Shown here: positions 19,216 to 30,809 of the stretch, piece after piece
How the letters are laid out: each line of letters starts with the position of its first letter
Position numbering within the stretch: position 1 is the stretch's first letter
NCBI GenBank assembly: GCA_030427205.1
Contig: JAUHXC010000029.1
Coordinates: 1 to 64,000 of the forward strand
Source of the DNA: a bacterium
GTDB taxonomy: Bacteria > Myxococcota_A > Bradymonadia > UBA7976 > UBA1532
Length of the DNA: 64,000 nt
Direction: 5' to 3'
Notes under the pieces: model-generated
The model's database searches: none
The model's input: only the letters and a program-made list of their open reading frames with translations
Told to the model about the DNA's origin: nothing
Made by a program: the position numbers and the translations under genes

Positions 19216-21192
19216 ATGGGTCGGGTCCTGCTATACGGCTCGAAGACGATCCCGGTCGGGGTCGAGGTGGTCACCTTCAAAGACCCCAATGGGCTGAGCT
19301 TTCGGGCGGCCCGCGAGGAGTCGCCCGACAAGCTGTACTTCGCCGGCAGCGATCGCCGAGCGTCCATCGATCAGGTCATCCTGCACCACGACGGCATGAA
19401 GACCGCCGCGGGCTGCTTCCGGGTGCTCAAGAACCGCGGGCTGTCGACCCATCTGATCATCGAGGCCGACGGCACCATCTACCAGACGCTCGATCTGGGC
19501 TTCGTGGCCTTCCACGCCGCCGGGCGCAACAGCGGCAGCATCGGCGTCGACCTCAACAACCCCATCCGCCCCGATCGGCTGCCGCGCAGCCAGTCGGCGG
19601 CGTCGCGGGGCGGGGTGGCCCGCGGGCGCATCAACGGCAGCACGGTGGCCTCGCTGGGCTATACCGGCGCGCAGTACGAGTCGTTGATCGCCGTCTTGCG
19701 GGCCCTCGGCGGGGTCTTCCCCGAGCTGGCCAACCTGACCGCGCCGGTCGGTGACGATGGCAAGGTGCTGACCAACGTGCTCGACGACCCTGGCTTCAAG
19801 GGGCTGGTGGGCCACCTGCACGTCTCGGCGACCAAGTGGGACCCGGGCCCCGGCTTCGACTGGGAGCGGGTGCTCATCGGCGTGCGCGGCACGCGGCTGC
19901 TGTATCCGGTGAAGCTGCCCGGGGCGCTCAACCTCAACGAGGTGCCGCGCACCCGCGCGCTGGCCAACGCCGAGCAGTATTTTCGGGCCACCGAGACCGG
20001 CCCCGGCGGGTTCTTCCCCCTCGGCATCAACCAGGGCTGGCACACCGGGGTGCACCTGCGGGTCGATCGAGGCACCGAGATCTACGCCCCGGCCGATGGC
20101 GTCGTGGTGGCCGCCCGCCTCGAAGGGGAGGTCGAGGAGCTCGGCTCGCCCAACGTGGTGGTCATCAAGCACGAGCTGCCCATCGCCGAGCGCGAGCGCA
20201 CGTTCTTCTCGGTGGTCATGCACCTCGAGCAGGTCGAGCTGGGGTCGAACAGCCCCATCCCGTGGGTCCGCCGGTTCTACAAGGACCCGAACATGCCCGG
20301 CGCGCTGCCCTCCAACGAGACGGTGCTGTATCCGCCGGCGGCCAAGGGGCACGTCGCGCTGAGAGACAAGCGGGTTGCGCTCGTCGAGACCGAGGTCAAG
20401 GCCGGCGAGCTCATCGGCTACAGCGGGCGCTTCAAGCTCGACCCCGAGCAGCCGCCCATCGGCACCGTCGACTTCGCGATCATCGCCGCCAAGCCCTTGT
20501 TCGACCCCTCGGATCTGACCTTCGAGAAGGTCGACGACGACGACGACGACGACATCCTGTGCAACTCGCGGCAGGTCTGGAAGCGCTTCACCGACGACCC
20601 CGAAGAGCTGCAGGGGCTCGTCGAAGGCGGCTTCCCGATGAGCCCGGCGGAGATCCGGGCGCCCTACAAGAACGAGATCAAGGCGGTCGAGCTGCGCTGG
20701 ATGGCCGCGCGCCACGTCACCGAATACTGGAGCCGCACCCGCTTCGGCGGCCTCTTCGGCGGCGGGGTCGACTTCGAGTGGTTCGTCGAAGACGAGGCGA
20801 AGGCCTACCTCGACCGCATCCGCAAGTTCCTGTGGTGGGACGACGCGGTCACCGAGCACGTCGGGCTGCCTGCCGACGGGCTGGTCTGGGCCTATCACCC
20901 CATCGCGCTGGCCACCTATCTGATGGTCATCGAGTCGCGGCGGGCGGTCGAGCAGGCCGGCTCGAAGGCCATCGCGCTCGAAGGCGACGAGCTCGAAGCC
21001 CGGCGCGCCCGCGACCGGCGGGAGGAAGCCGACTTCGCCGAGCGCTTCGGCGCGTCGACGGACCACATCAAGTATCAGGCCGTCGAAGACATCGGCGGCC
21101 AGGAGAACCCCTTCGACCAGGAGCAGGAGGACCCCGAGCGCGAGGGTTGGCTGCGCTGGGAGCAGGGCGAATGGGAGCCCGACAGCGACTGA
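19216..21192 (+). CDS. Peptidoglycan amidase (Amidase_2) with M23-like second domain, no signal peptide
   Basis: 658 residues. An N-acetylmuramoyl-L-alanine amidase type 2 domain spans about 50-215: zinc ligands are visible as H57/H58 in V-I-L-H-H-D-G, H100 in A-F-H-A-A-G-R-N and H200 in G-H-L-H-V-S, with the catalytic K207-x-D209-P-G. A second domain (about 270-430) resembles LytM/M23 peptidases (H-T-G-V-H-L-R-V-D-R-G-T-E-I-Y-A-P-A-D-G-V-V) but the usual Asp ligand of H-x-G-x-D is His and no H-x-H motif follows, so it may be inactive or only bind. The C-terminal 200 residues are unassigned and acidic. There is no signal peptide, so a wall hydrolase would have to leave by another route. It directly follows the FHA gene. 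Confidence 0.85.
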   Translation: MGRVLLYGSKTIPVGVEVVTFKDPNGLSFRAAREESPDKLYFAGSDRRASIDQVILHHDGMKTAAGCFRVLKNRGLSTHLIIEADGTIYQTLDLGFVAFHAAGRNSGSIGVDLNNPIRPDRLPRSQSAASRGGVARGRINGSTVASLGYTGAQYESLIAVLRALGGVFPELANLTAPVGDDGKVLTNVLDDPGFKGLVGHLHVSATKWDPGPGFDWERVLIGVRGTRLLYPVKLPGALNLNEVPRTRALANAEQYFRATETGPGGFFPLGINQGWHTGVHLRVDRGTEIYAPADGVVVAARLEGEVEELGSPNVVVIKHELPIAERERTFFSVVMHLEQVELGSNSPIPWVRRFYKDPNMPGALPSNETVLYPPAAKGHVALRDKRVALVETEVKAGELIGYSGRFKLDPEQPPIGTVDFAIIAAKPLFDPSDLTFEKVDDDDDDDILCNSRQVWKRFTDDPEELQGLVEGGFPMSPAEIRAPYKNEIKAVELRWMAARHVTEYWSRTRFGGLFGGGVDFEWFVEDEAKAYLDRIRKFLWWDDAVTEHVGLPADGLVWAYHPIALATYLMVIESRRAVEQAGSKAIALEGDELEARRARDRREEADFAERFGASTDHIKYQAVEDIGGQENPFDQEQEDPEREGWLRWEQGEWEPDSD

Positions 21193-21354
21193 GGCACCGT
21201 CGGAACCCCGTCGGGCGGGCGTGTCGGGGGGCCGTCAGCCGCCATCGGGTGGGGCGACTCTGGCAACGGCCGGATGGCCGCTGATACCCTCGCGCCGGGG
21301 CGGAGGGTCCGCGCCGGTGGTTCGAGAGCAGTGCTCACAACAGAGAGGACGCGC

Positions 21355-24300
21355 GTGTATCCGCAATCGATGGGGCGGGCTGCGCTGGCGCTGGCGGGGG
21401 TGCTCCTCGCGGTGTCGGTGGGATCCCGGGCAGAGGCCCAGGACATCGTCAAGCCCAAGCTGCTGGTGATCTTCGATACCTCGGGCACCATGACCCTGAC
21501 CCCGACGGCCAACCAGGCCTGCAACTGGACCTGTCCGGGGTCTCCGCCGGGGATTTGTTATCACCCGGGCACCGGCTGCCCGGCCGACGTGCCGTGCATC
21601 GGCACGGTGGGCAACCTGCAATGTGCGCCGCTGACCTACGGCGACGGCAGCGAGGCCCATCCGGGGGTCGACGTCGACGGCAACGGCCGGCCCGACGACA
21701 GCCGGATGTACATCGCCAAGGAGGCGGTCAAGACCGCGCTCTTCGGCACCTCGGAGCTCGAGTTCGGGCTGATGCGCTACGGCCAGCTCGAAGGCGACGG
21801 CATCCGGGCCACCTGCCGCTGCTCGGGCTGCCCCGACGTGTGCGAGGGCGACTTCGAGATCGCGTTCAACCGCTCGCCCTACGACGTCTACCCCAACCAG
21901 CCCGGCGACGGGGTCATCAACTACGACGGCGCCCGGGTCAGCTGCGACCTCGGCGGCCAGCTGCTCGAGCCGATCGCGCCGCAGAACGAGGTCGCCATCC
22001 GCCGCTGGCTCGACCACCGCGAGGCGGTGCCCTACGACGCCGACGGCGACCGCGAGCTGCGGGCCGACGGCGGCACCCCGATCGTGGGGTCGCTGCAGAA
22101 CGCGCTGACCTACTTCCGCGACGAGGTCATCCCCGGCGACGATCGGGCCGAGTGCCGCGACTACATCGTGCTGCTGCTCACCGACGGTGAGGAGAGCTGC
22201 GTGCCGCTCGTCGACGAGAACGGCGAGGCGCTGCGCGGCGACGCCCGCGAGCAGGCGCTCGAGGCGGCGCTGCGCGAGGCGGCGGGCGAGCTGCTCGACC
22301 TCGAGGTGGGCGGCCGGGCGACGCCGGTGCGGACCTATGTCATCGGCTTCGGCCAGGACACCGTCGGCAGCGACAGCCTCAACGCGCTCGCCGAGGCCGG
22401 CGGCACCCAGCGGGCGTTCTTTGCCAGCGACCAGGTCAGCCTGCAGCTCGCCATCGCCGAGATCATCCAGCAGGCGATCCCCCAGGAGGCGTGCAACGGG
22501 CTCGACGACGACTGCGACACCCGCATCGACGAGGGCCTGCTGCGGCCGTGCGAGACCGCGTGCGGCCCGGGCACCGAGGCCTGCGTCGCCGGGCAGTTCC
22601 GCGGGTGCGACGCGCCCGAGCCCACCGAAGAGGTCTGCGACGGGGTCGACAACGACTGCGACGGGGCCACCGACGAGGCCGAGGGCGGCGGGCCGCTGAC
22701 CGAGGATTGCTCCAACGAGTGCGGCCCGGGCCAGCGCATCTGCGTGCAGGGGGCCTACAACCGCTGCTCGGCGACCGAGCCGCGGCCCGAGGTGTGCAAC
22801 AACCTCGATGACGACTGCGACGGCACCATCGACGAAGAGGTCACCCAGGCCTGCGTGACCGGCTGCGGCAACGGCATGCAGGTGTGCGAGGCGGGGGTCT
22901 TCGGCGCCTGCGACGCGGCGAGCCCGACCAACGAGCAGTGCGACGGGGTCGACAACGACTGCGACGGCACCATCGACGAGCGGCTGACCCGCCAGTGCCA
23001 GACCGAGTGTGGTCCGGGGCAGGAGACCTGCAACGAGGGGGCCTGGATCGGCTGCAACGCGCCGACGCCGCAGCCCGAGGCCTGCGACGGGCGGGACAAC
23101 GACTGCGACGGCACGACCGACGAGACCCTCGAGCGGCCCTGCGCCAGCGCCTGCGGCGCGGGGGTCGAGACCTGCCTCGGCGGCAACTGGCTCGACTGCA
23201 GCGCGCCCCAGCCGCGGCCCGAGGTGTGCAACAACGCCGACGACGACTGCGACGGGTCGGTCGACGAGGCGGTCGTGCGCGGCTGCAGCTCGGTCTGCGG
23301 CGACGGGCAGGAGGTCTGCGTCGACGGCGCCTTCCAAGGCTGCGACGCGCCGCCGCCCCAGGCCGAGGTCTGCAACGGGCAGGACGACGACTGCGACGGC
23401 AATACGGACGAAGACGTCTTCGTCGACTGCGAGACCGCCTGCGGCGCCGGGCGACGGCGCTGCGTCGGCGGTCAGCTCACCGTCTGCAACGCCCCGGCGC
23501 CGACCGACGAGCGCTGCGACGGCGAAGACAACGACTGCGACGGCGAGGTCGACGAGGGCGTGCAGCGGCTGTGCCGCACCAACTGCGGCGACGGCATGGA
23601 GGTCTGCCGCGACGGCGCCTTCGTCGACTGCGACGCGCCGCAGCCCCAGGACGAGGAGTGCAATCAGGTCGACGACGACTGCGACGGCGTCGTCGACGAG
23701 CGGGTCACCCGCACCTGCCGCAACGCCTGCGGTGAGGGCAGCGAGACCTGCATTGGCGGCGCGTTCGAGGGCTGCACGGCGCCCGAGGCGGTCGAAGAGA
23801 TCTGCGACGGGCTCGACAACGACTGCGACGGGCTGGCCGACGAGGCGCTCACCCGGCCGTGCAGCACCGTCTGCGGCGAAGGCATCGCCACCTGCCGCGA
23901 GGGGCGCTACGTCGACTGCACCGCGCGCCAGCCGCGGGCGGAGCAGTGCAACAACGCCGACGACGACTGCGACGCGCGGGTGGACGAGGCGGTGACCCGC
24001 TCGTGCCAGACCCTCTGCGGGCGGGGCCAGGAAGAGTGCATCGACGGCGCGTTCTCGAACTGCTCGTCGCCCGACCCCGAGGACGAGACCTGCAACGACG
24101 CCGACGACGACTGCGACGGCATCGTCGACGAGGGCCTGACGGTGGCCTGCCGCGGCGAGTGCGGCGCCGGCGTGCGGCGCTGCATCAACGGCGCGCTGAC
24201 CGAGTGCAACGTGCCCGAAGGCGCCGACGAGATCTGCGACGGCCTCGACAACGACTGCGACGGGGCCATCGACGAAGGCTCGATGTGCGGCGCCGGCTCG

Positions 24301-25233
24301 ACCTGCTACCGCGGGCAGTGCGCCGAGCCGTGCGACGACGGCGAATGCCTCGGGGCCGGCCTGCGCTGCGTCGAGGGCTTCTGCATCGACGACCCCTGCG
24401 ACGACGTGCAGTGCGAAGGCACGCTGTTCTGCTTCAACGGCGACTGCGTCGATCAGGCCTGCCTCGGCGTGGCCTGCCAGGAAGGCGACGTCTGCTCGAA
24501 CGGGGTCTGCGTCACCCGCGACTGCTACTTCGACGGCTGCGAGGCCCCCGGCACGGTGTGCATCGACGGGGCCTGCGTCGAGGACGCCTGCGCCGGCATC
24601 GGCTGCGCCGAGACCGGTTTCTGCCGCGACGGGCTGTGCGTGCAGAGCTGCGCCGGCGTCGCCTGCGCCGACGACGAGCGCTGTGAAGACGGCGAGTGCG
24701 TCGAAGACCCGTGCGGCCCGGTGACCTGCGCGGCGGGCGACGTCTGCGTGCAGGGCATCTGCACCCCCGACCCGTGCGCCGACGTGCGTTGCCCGTCGTA
24801 CGCCGTCTGCCGCGAGGGGCTGTGCGTGCACGACGGCTGCCGCGAGATCGACTGCCCCGACGGCCAGCGCTGCGAAGACGAGCAGTGCGTCGCCGGCTCG
24901 GGGCCGGGTGATCCGTGCGCCGACGTGCAGTGTGGGGACGGCGAGATCTGCGAGGACGGCGTATGCATCGACCAGCTCTGCGTCGGCGTCATCTGCGACC
25001 CCGGGCAGACCTGCGAGGCCGGGGTCTGCATCGGCGAGCCGTTCCGGCCCGAGATGGGGCCCGATCCCGAGCCGGGGGCCGAGCCCATCGGCGCCAGCGA
25101 GATCGACGTCGGCATGGACGTGGACTCGGGCGGCGGCGGCTGCACCTGCTCGGCCGCCGAGGGCGGCGGCATCGGCTGGCTGCTGCTGCTCGCGCCGCTG
25201 GGCCTGACGACTCGCCGACGGAGGAAGAAGTGA
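21355..25233 (+). CDS. vWA domain protein with 13 MopE repeats and MYXO-CTERM tail
   Basis: 1292 residues. GTG 21355 has GAGAGGA six bases upstream and gives a signal peptide ending near S-R-A-E-A-Q. A von Willebrand A domain (about 33-390) carries the metal site D41-T-S-G-T and V-L-L-L-T-D-G-E-E-S. Thirteen MopE motifs (C-N/D-x-x-D-D/N-D-C-D-G) with about 45-residue spacing follow, then some nine short Cys-rich modules (C-x-x-x-x-C-x-x-G-x-C). The C-terminus is a Gly/Ser linker, a Cys motif, a hydrophobic helix and R-R-R-R-K-K, a MYXO-CTERM sorting signal. It should be a calcium-binding surface protein that can bind other proteins. The next gene follows three bases later. Confidence 0.9.
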   Translation: MYPQSMGRAALALAGVLLAVSVGSRAEAQDIVKPKLLVIFDTSGTMTLTPTANQACNWTCPGSPPGICYHPGTGCPADVPCIGTVGNLQCAPLTYGDGSEAHPGVDVDGNGRPDDSRMYIAKEAVKTALFGTSELEFGLMRYGQLEGDGIRATCRCSGCPDVCEGDFEIAFNRSPYDVYPNQPGDGVINYDGARVSCDLGGQLLEPIAPQNEVAIRRWLDHREAVPYDADGDRELRADGGTPIVGSLQNALTYFRDEVIPGDDRAECRDYIVLLLTDGEESCVPLVDENGEALRGDAREQALEAALREAAGELLDLEVGGRATPVRTYVIGFGQDTVGSDSLNALAEAGGTQRAFFASDQVSLQLAIAEIIQQAIPQEACNGLDDDCDTRIDEGLLRPCETACGPGTEACVAGQFRGCDAPEPTEEVCDGVDNDCDGATDEAEGGGPLTEDCSNECGPGQRICVQGAYNRCSATEPRPEVCNNLDDDCDGTIDEEVTQACVTGCGNGMQVCEAGVFGACDAASPTNEQCDGVDNDCDGTIDERLTRQCQTECGPGQETCNEGAWIGCNAPTPQPEACDGRDNDCDGTTDETLERPCASACGAGVETCLGGNWLDCSAPQPRPEVCNNADDDCDGSVDEAVVRGCSSVCGDGQEVCVDGAFQGCDAPPPQAEVCNGQDDDCDGNTDEDVFVDCETACGAGRRRCVGGQLTVCNAPAPTDERCDGEDNDCDGEVDEGVQRLCRTNCGDGMEVCRDGAFVDCDAPQPQDEECNQVDDDCDGVVDERVTRTCRNACGEGSETCIGGAFEGCTAPEAVEEICDGLDNDCDGLADEALTRPCSTVCGEGIATCREGRYVDCTARQPRAEQCNNADDDCDARVDEAVTRSCQTLCGRGQEECIDGAFSNCSSPDPEDETCNDADDDCDGIVDEGLTVACRGECGAGVRRCINGALTECNVPEGADEICDGLDNDCDGAIDEGSMCGAGSTCYRGQCAEPCDDGECLGAGLRCVEGFCIDDPCDDVQCEGTLFCFNGDCVDQACLGVACQEGDVCSNGVCVTRDCYFDGCEAPGTVCIDGACVEDACAGIGCAETGFCRDGLCVQSCAGVACADDERCEDGECVEDPCGPVTCAAGDVCVQGICTPDPCADVRCPSYAVCREGLCVHDGCREIDCPDGQRCEDEQCVAGSGPGDPCADVQCGDGEICEDGVCIDQLCVGVICDPGQTCEAGVCIGEPFRPEMGPDPEPGAEPIGASEIDVGMDVDSGGGGCTCSAAEGGGIGWLLLLAPLGLTTRRRRKK

Positions 25234-25235
25234 CG

Positions 25236-28637
<3,402 letters not shown>

Positions 28638-28661
28638 GCGGTCGGGCGCCGAAGCGATCGA

Positions 28662-28686
28662 AGACCGAATGCGGTCTGGTCGACCA
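28662..28686 (+). terminator. Hairpin and palindrome after the FGE-like gene
   Basis: AGACCG (28662-28667), loop AATG, CGGTCT (28672-28677) form a short stem, directly followed by the palindrome TGGTCGACCA (28677-28686) and AAAAG. This sits 25 bases after the stop of the FGE-like gene and may end that transcript. The rest of the 180-base gap before the CheB-CheR gene shows nothing clear. Confidence 0.4.
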
Positions 28687-28817
28687 AAAGTGACGTTCCG
28701 GTAGAAGCCGGTCTCGGGCGCGGCGGCTGGCTGGCGTGCACCGGCTGCATCTGCGATGCTCGGCCTTCACCCGGCCGCCCGGCGCGGCGGCCGCCAGCGT
28801 AACCGCGGAGTGACGCG

Positions 28818-30809
28818 ATGTCGGGGCCCGAGACGCTCCCCCACGACCGAAGCGCAGACGCCCCCTACGTGATCGCGCTGTGCGCGTCCGCCGGCGGTCT
28901 GTCGGCGTTGTCGGGCTTCTGCGCCGCGCTGTCCGAGGGGATCGACGCCGCCATCGTGGTCGTGCCGCACCTCGCGCCGGACCAGCCCTCGGGCATGGTG
29001 CGTCTGCTCGCGCGGCAGACCGACCTGCCGGTCAAGGCGATCAAGGACGGGCAGACGGTCGAGCGCGGGGTCATCCACGTCCTGGTGCCGGGCCACGTCG
29101 TGCGCCTCGACGGCGGCCGGTTGAGGCTGCGCATCGACCGCGGCGGGCCGCTGTCGATGCCTATCGATCGCTTCTTGATCTCGATGGCCGCCGATCGTGG
29201 CCGGCGCTGCGCCGCGGTGATCCTGTCGGGCACCGGCACCGACGGGGTGCGCGGCATCCGCGCCGTGCACCGCTCCGGCGGCAAGGTGCTCGTCCAGGCG
29301 CCCGGCGACGCGCGCTTCGACGGCATGCCCCGCGAAGCGCTGGCGACCGGGGTCGTCGACGTCGTCGGCCCGGCGGGTGAGCTCGCCCTGCGGCTGCAGG
29401 AGACCTCGGAGCGTGACGCCGAGAGCCCGCGGCTCGTCGTCGGCGATACCATGGCCCAGACGCTGGCCGACCGCCTCTCGCCCGACGGGCCGGTCGACTT
29501 CCACCGGTTCGAACCGATGGTCTTCGCCGAAGCCCTGCGGACGCGCATGGCGGCCACCGGTGTCGTGGACGCCGAGCGCTACCTCGACCTGCTCGACGAG
29601 CGGCCGCTCGAAGTCGACGCGCTGCGCCTCGCGCTGCTGACCCGCAGCCGCAGCTTCTTCGACGACGCGACCTTGTTCGAGACGCTCGTCGGCCGCACCC
29701 TGCCGACCCTGCTGGCCCAGCTCGGGCAGCGCAAGGAGCTGCGGGTGTGGTGCGTGGGCTGCGGCACCGGCGAGCTGGCCTACAGCCTCGGCATGATCAT
29801 CATCGAAGCCCTCGAGACCCGCGGGCTGCGCGGGGTCGAGCCGCGCATCTTCGCCACCGACGTCGACGAGGCCGGGCTCGCGTTCGCCCAGGACGCGCAA
29901 TACCCGATCAACGCCGCCGACGAGATCGGCCCGGCGCGGGTCGAGCGGCACATGGTGGCCGAGGGCCAGAGCCTGCGGGTGCGGCGCGCGTTGCGGCGGC
30001 ATGTGGTCTTCGCCCGCCACGACGTGCTCACCGATCCGCCGTTCGCCCGCCTCGACCTCGTCGTCTGTCGCGGTATGGCCAGCCGCCTGCGGCGCCCCTT
30101 CCACGACCGCTTGATGGCCCGGCTGCACTTCGCGCTGCGCGACGACGGGCTGCTGGTGCTCGGCGAAGGGGAGGGCGGTGACTTCAGCGAGTTCGAACTG
30201 GTCGACAGCCGGGCCCGGGTGCTGCGCCGGCGGCCGGTGGGCGCCGGTCGGTCGGGCTCGGGCTTTCGCGACGACCGCGCCGACACCGCGAGCCAGCCCC
30301 GGGAGGTGCTCGTGGCGCGGCTCGAAGCCAGCGAGCTGGCCAACGAGCAGCTGCAGGCGCTCAACGCCGAGCTGCAGGCCTCGCTCGCCGAGCTGCGCGG
30401 GGCCAACGCCGGCCTGCAGGTCGAGCACGAGCGGCTGGCGCTGCTGGCCCAATCGTTCGAGCGCACGATCCACGACGAGCAGCAGCTCACCCGGCTGGTG
30501 GGCGACCTGCTCGCCGGCACCGGGCTGGGCGCGATCGTCTTCGATCAGCGGCGGGTGATCCGCTGGGTCGCGGCCCCGCCGTCCATGGACGAACGCCTGC
30601 CGCTGTGGGCCGGCATTCGCGTCGACGACCTCGACGACGACCGGCTGCGGCGGGCGCTGCAGGACCTCATCACCGGCTATGCGCCCGACGGGAGAGCCCA
30701 GGTCGCCTTGGACGCGGCCTCGCTGCGCCTGGCCGCTCGCCCGGACCTCATGCCCGCCGATGAGGGTCGAGTGATCACCATCGAGGTCTTGCCGAACGAT
30801 GGCGCCTGA
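28818..30809 (+). CDS. CheB-CheR fusion protein with C-terminal coiled coil and PAS-like segment
   Basis: 663 residues, cytoplasmic. The CheB methylesterase domain (1-195) has S24 in C-A-S-A-G-G-L, H51 in V-P-H-L-A-P and D142 in G-T-G-T-D-G, a complete catalytic triad. A CheR-like domain (about 215-475) has the SAM-binding V-G-C-G-T-G-E-L-A-Y-S-L and F-A-T-D-V-D, but the usual C-R-N-V-L-I-Y-F is replaced by C-R-G-M-A-S-R-L, so methyltransfer is doubtful. A coiled coil (about 495-555) and a partial PAS-like domain complete it. There is no receiver domain and no MCP nearby; fusions of this type often feed a linked kinase, and the hybrid kinase gene overlaps its end by 11 bases. Confidence 0.88.
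   Translation: MSGPETLPHDRSADAPYVIALCASAGGLSALSGFCAALSEGIDAAIVVVPHLAPDQPSGMVRLLARQTDLPVKAIKDGQTVERGVIHVLVPGHVVRLDGGRLRLRIDRGGPLSMPIDRFLISMAADRGRRCAAVILSGTGTDGVRGIRAVHRSGGKVLVQAPGDARFDGMPREALATGVVDVVGPAGELALRLQETSERDAESPRLVVGDTMAQTLADRLSPDGPVDFHRFEPMVFAEALRTRMAATGVVDAERYLDLLDERPLEVDALRLALLTRSRSFFDDATLFETLVGRTLPTLLAQLGQRKELRVWCVGCGTGELAYSLGMIIIEALETRGLRGVEPRIFATDVDEAGLAFAQDAQYPINAADEIGPARVERHMVAEGQSLRVRRALRRHVVFARHDVLTDPPFARLDLVVCRGMASRLRRPFHDRLMARLHFALRDDGLLVLGEGEGGDFSEFELVDSRARVLRRRPVGAGRSGSGFRDDRADTASQPREVLVARLEASELANEQLQALNAELQASLAELRGANAGLQVEHERLALLAQSFERTIHDEQQLTRLVGDLLAGTGLGAIVFDQRRVIRWVAAPPSMDERLPLWAGIRVDDLDDDRLRRALQDLITGYAPDGRAQVALDAASLRLAARPDLMPADEGRVITIEVLPNDGA

Noticed and set aside
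22490..24290. Regular repeats that look like a CRISPR or satellite array
   Set aside because: The period is protein-level (MopE motifs), repeats are not identical and there are no unique spacers.
21235..24831. Long open frame of 1198 codons opposite the vWA-MopE gene
   Set aside because: A shadow of the extreme GC and repetitive Asp/Cys code on the other strand; it consists of Val/Ala/Gly repeats and has no signal, domain or ribosome site.
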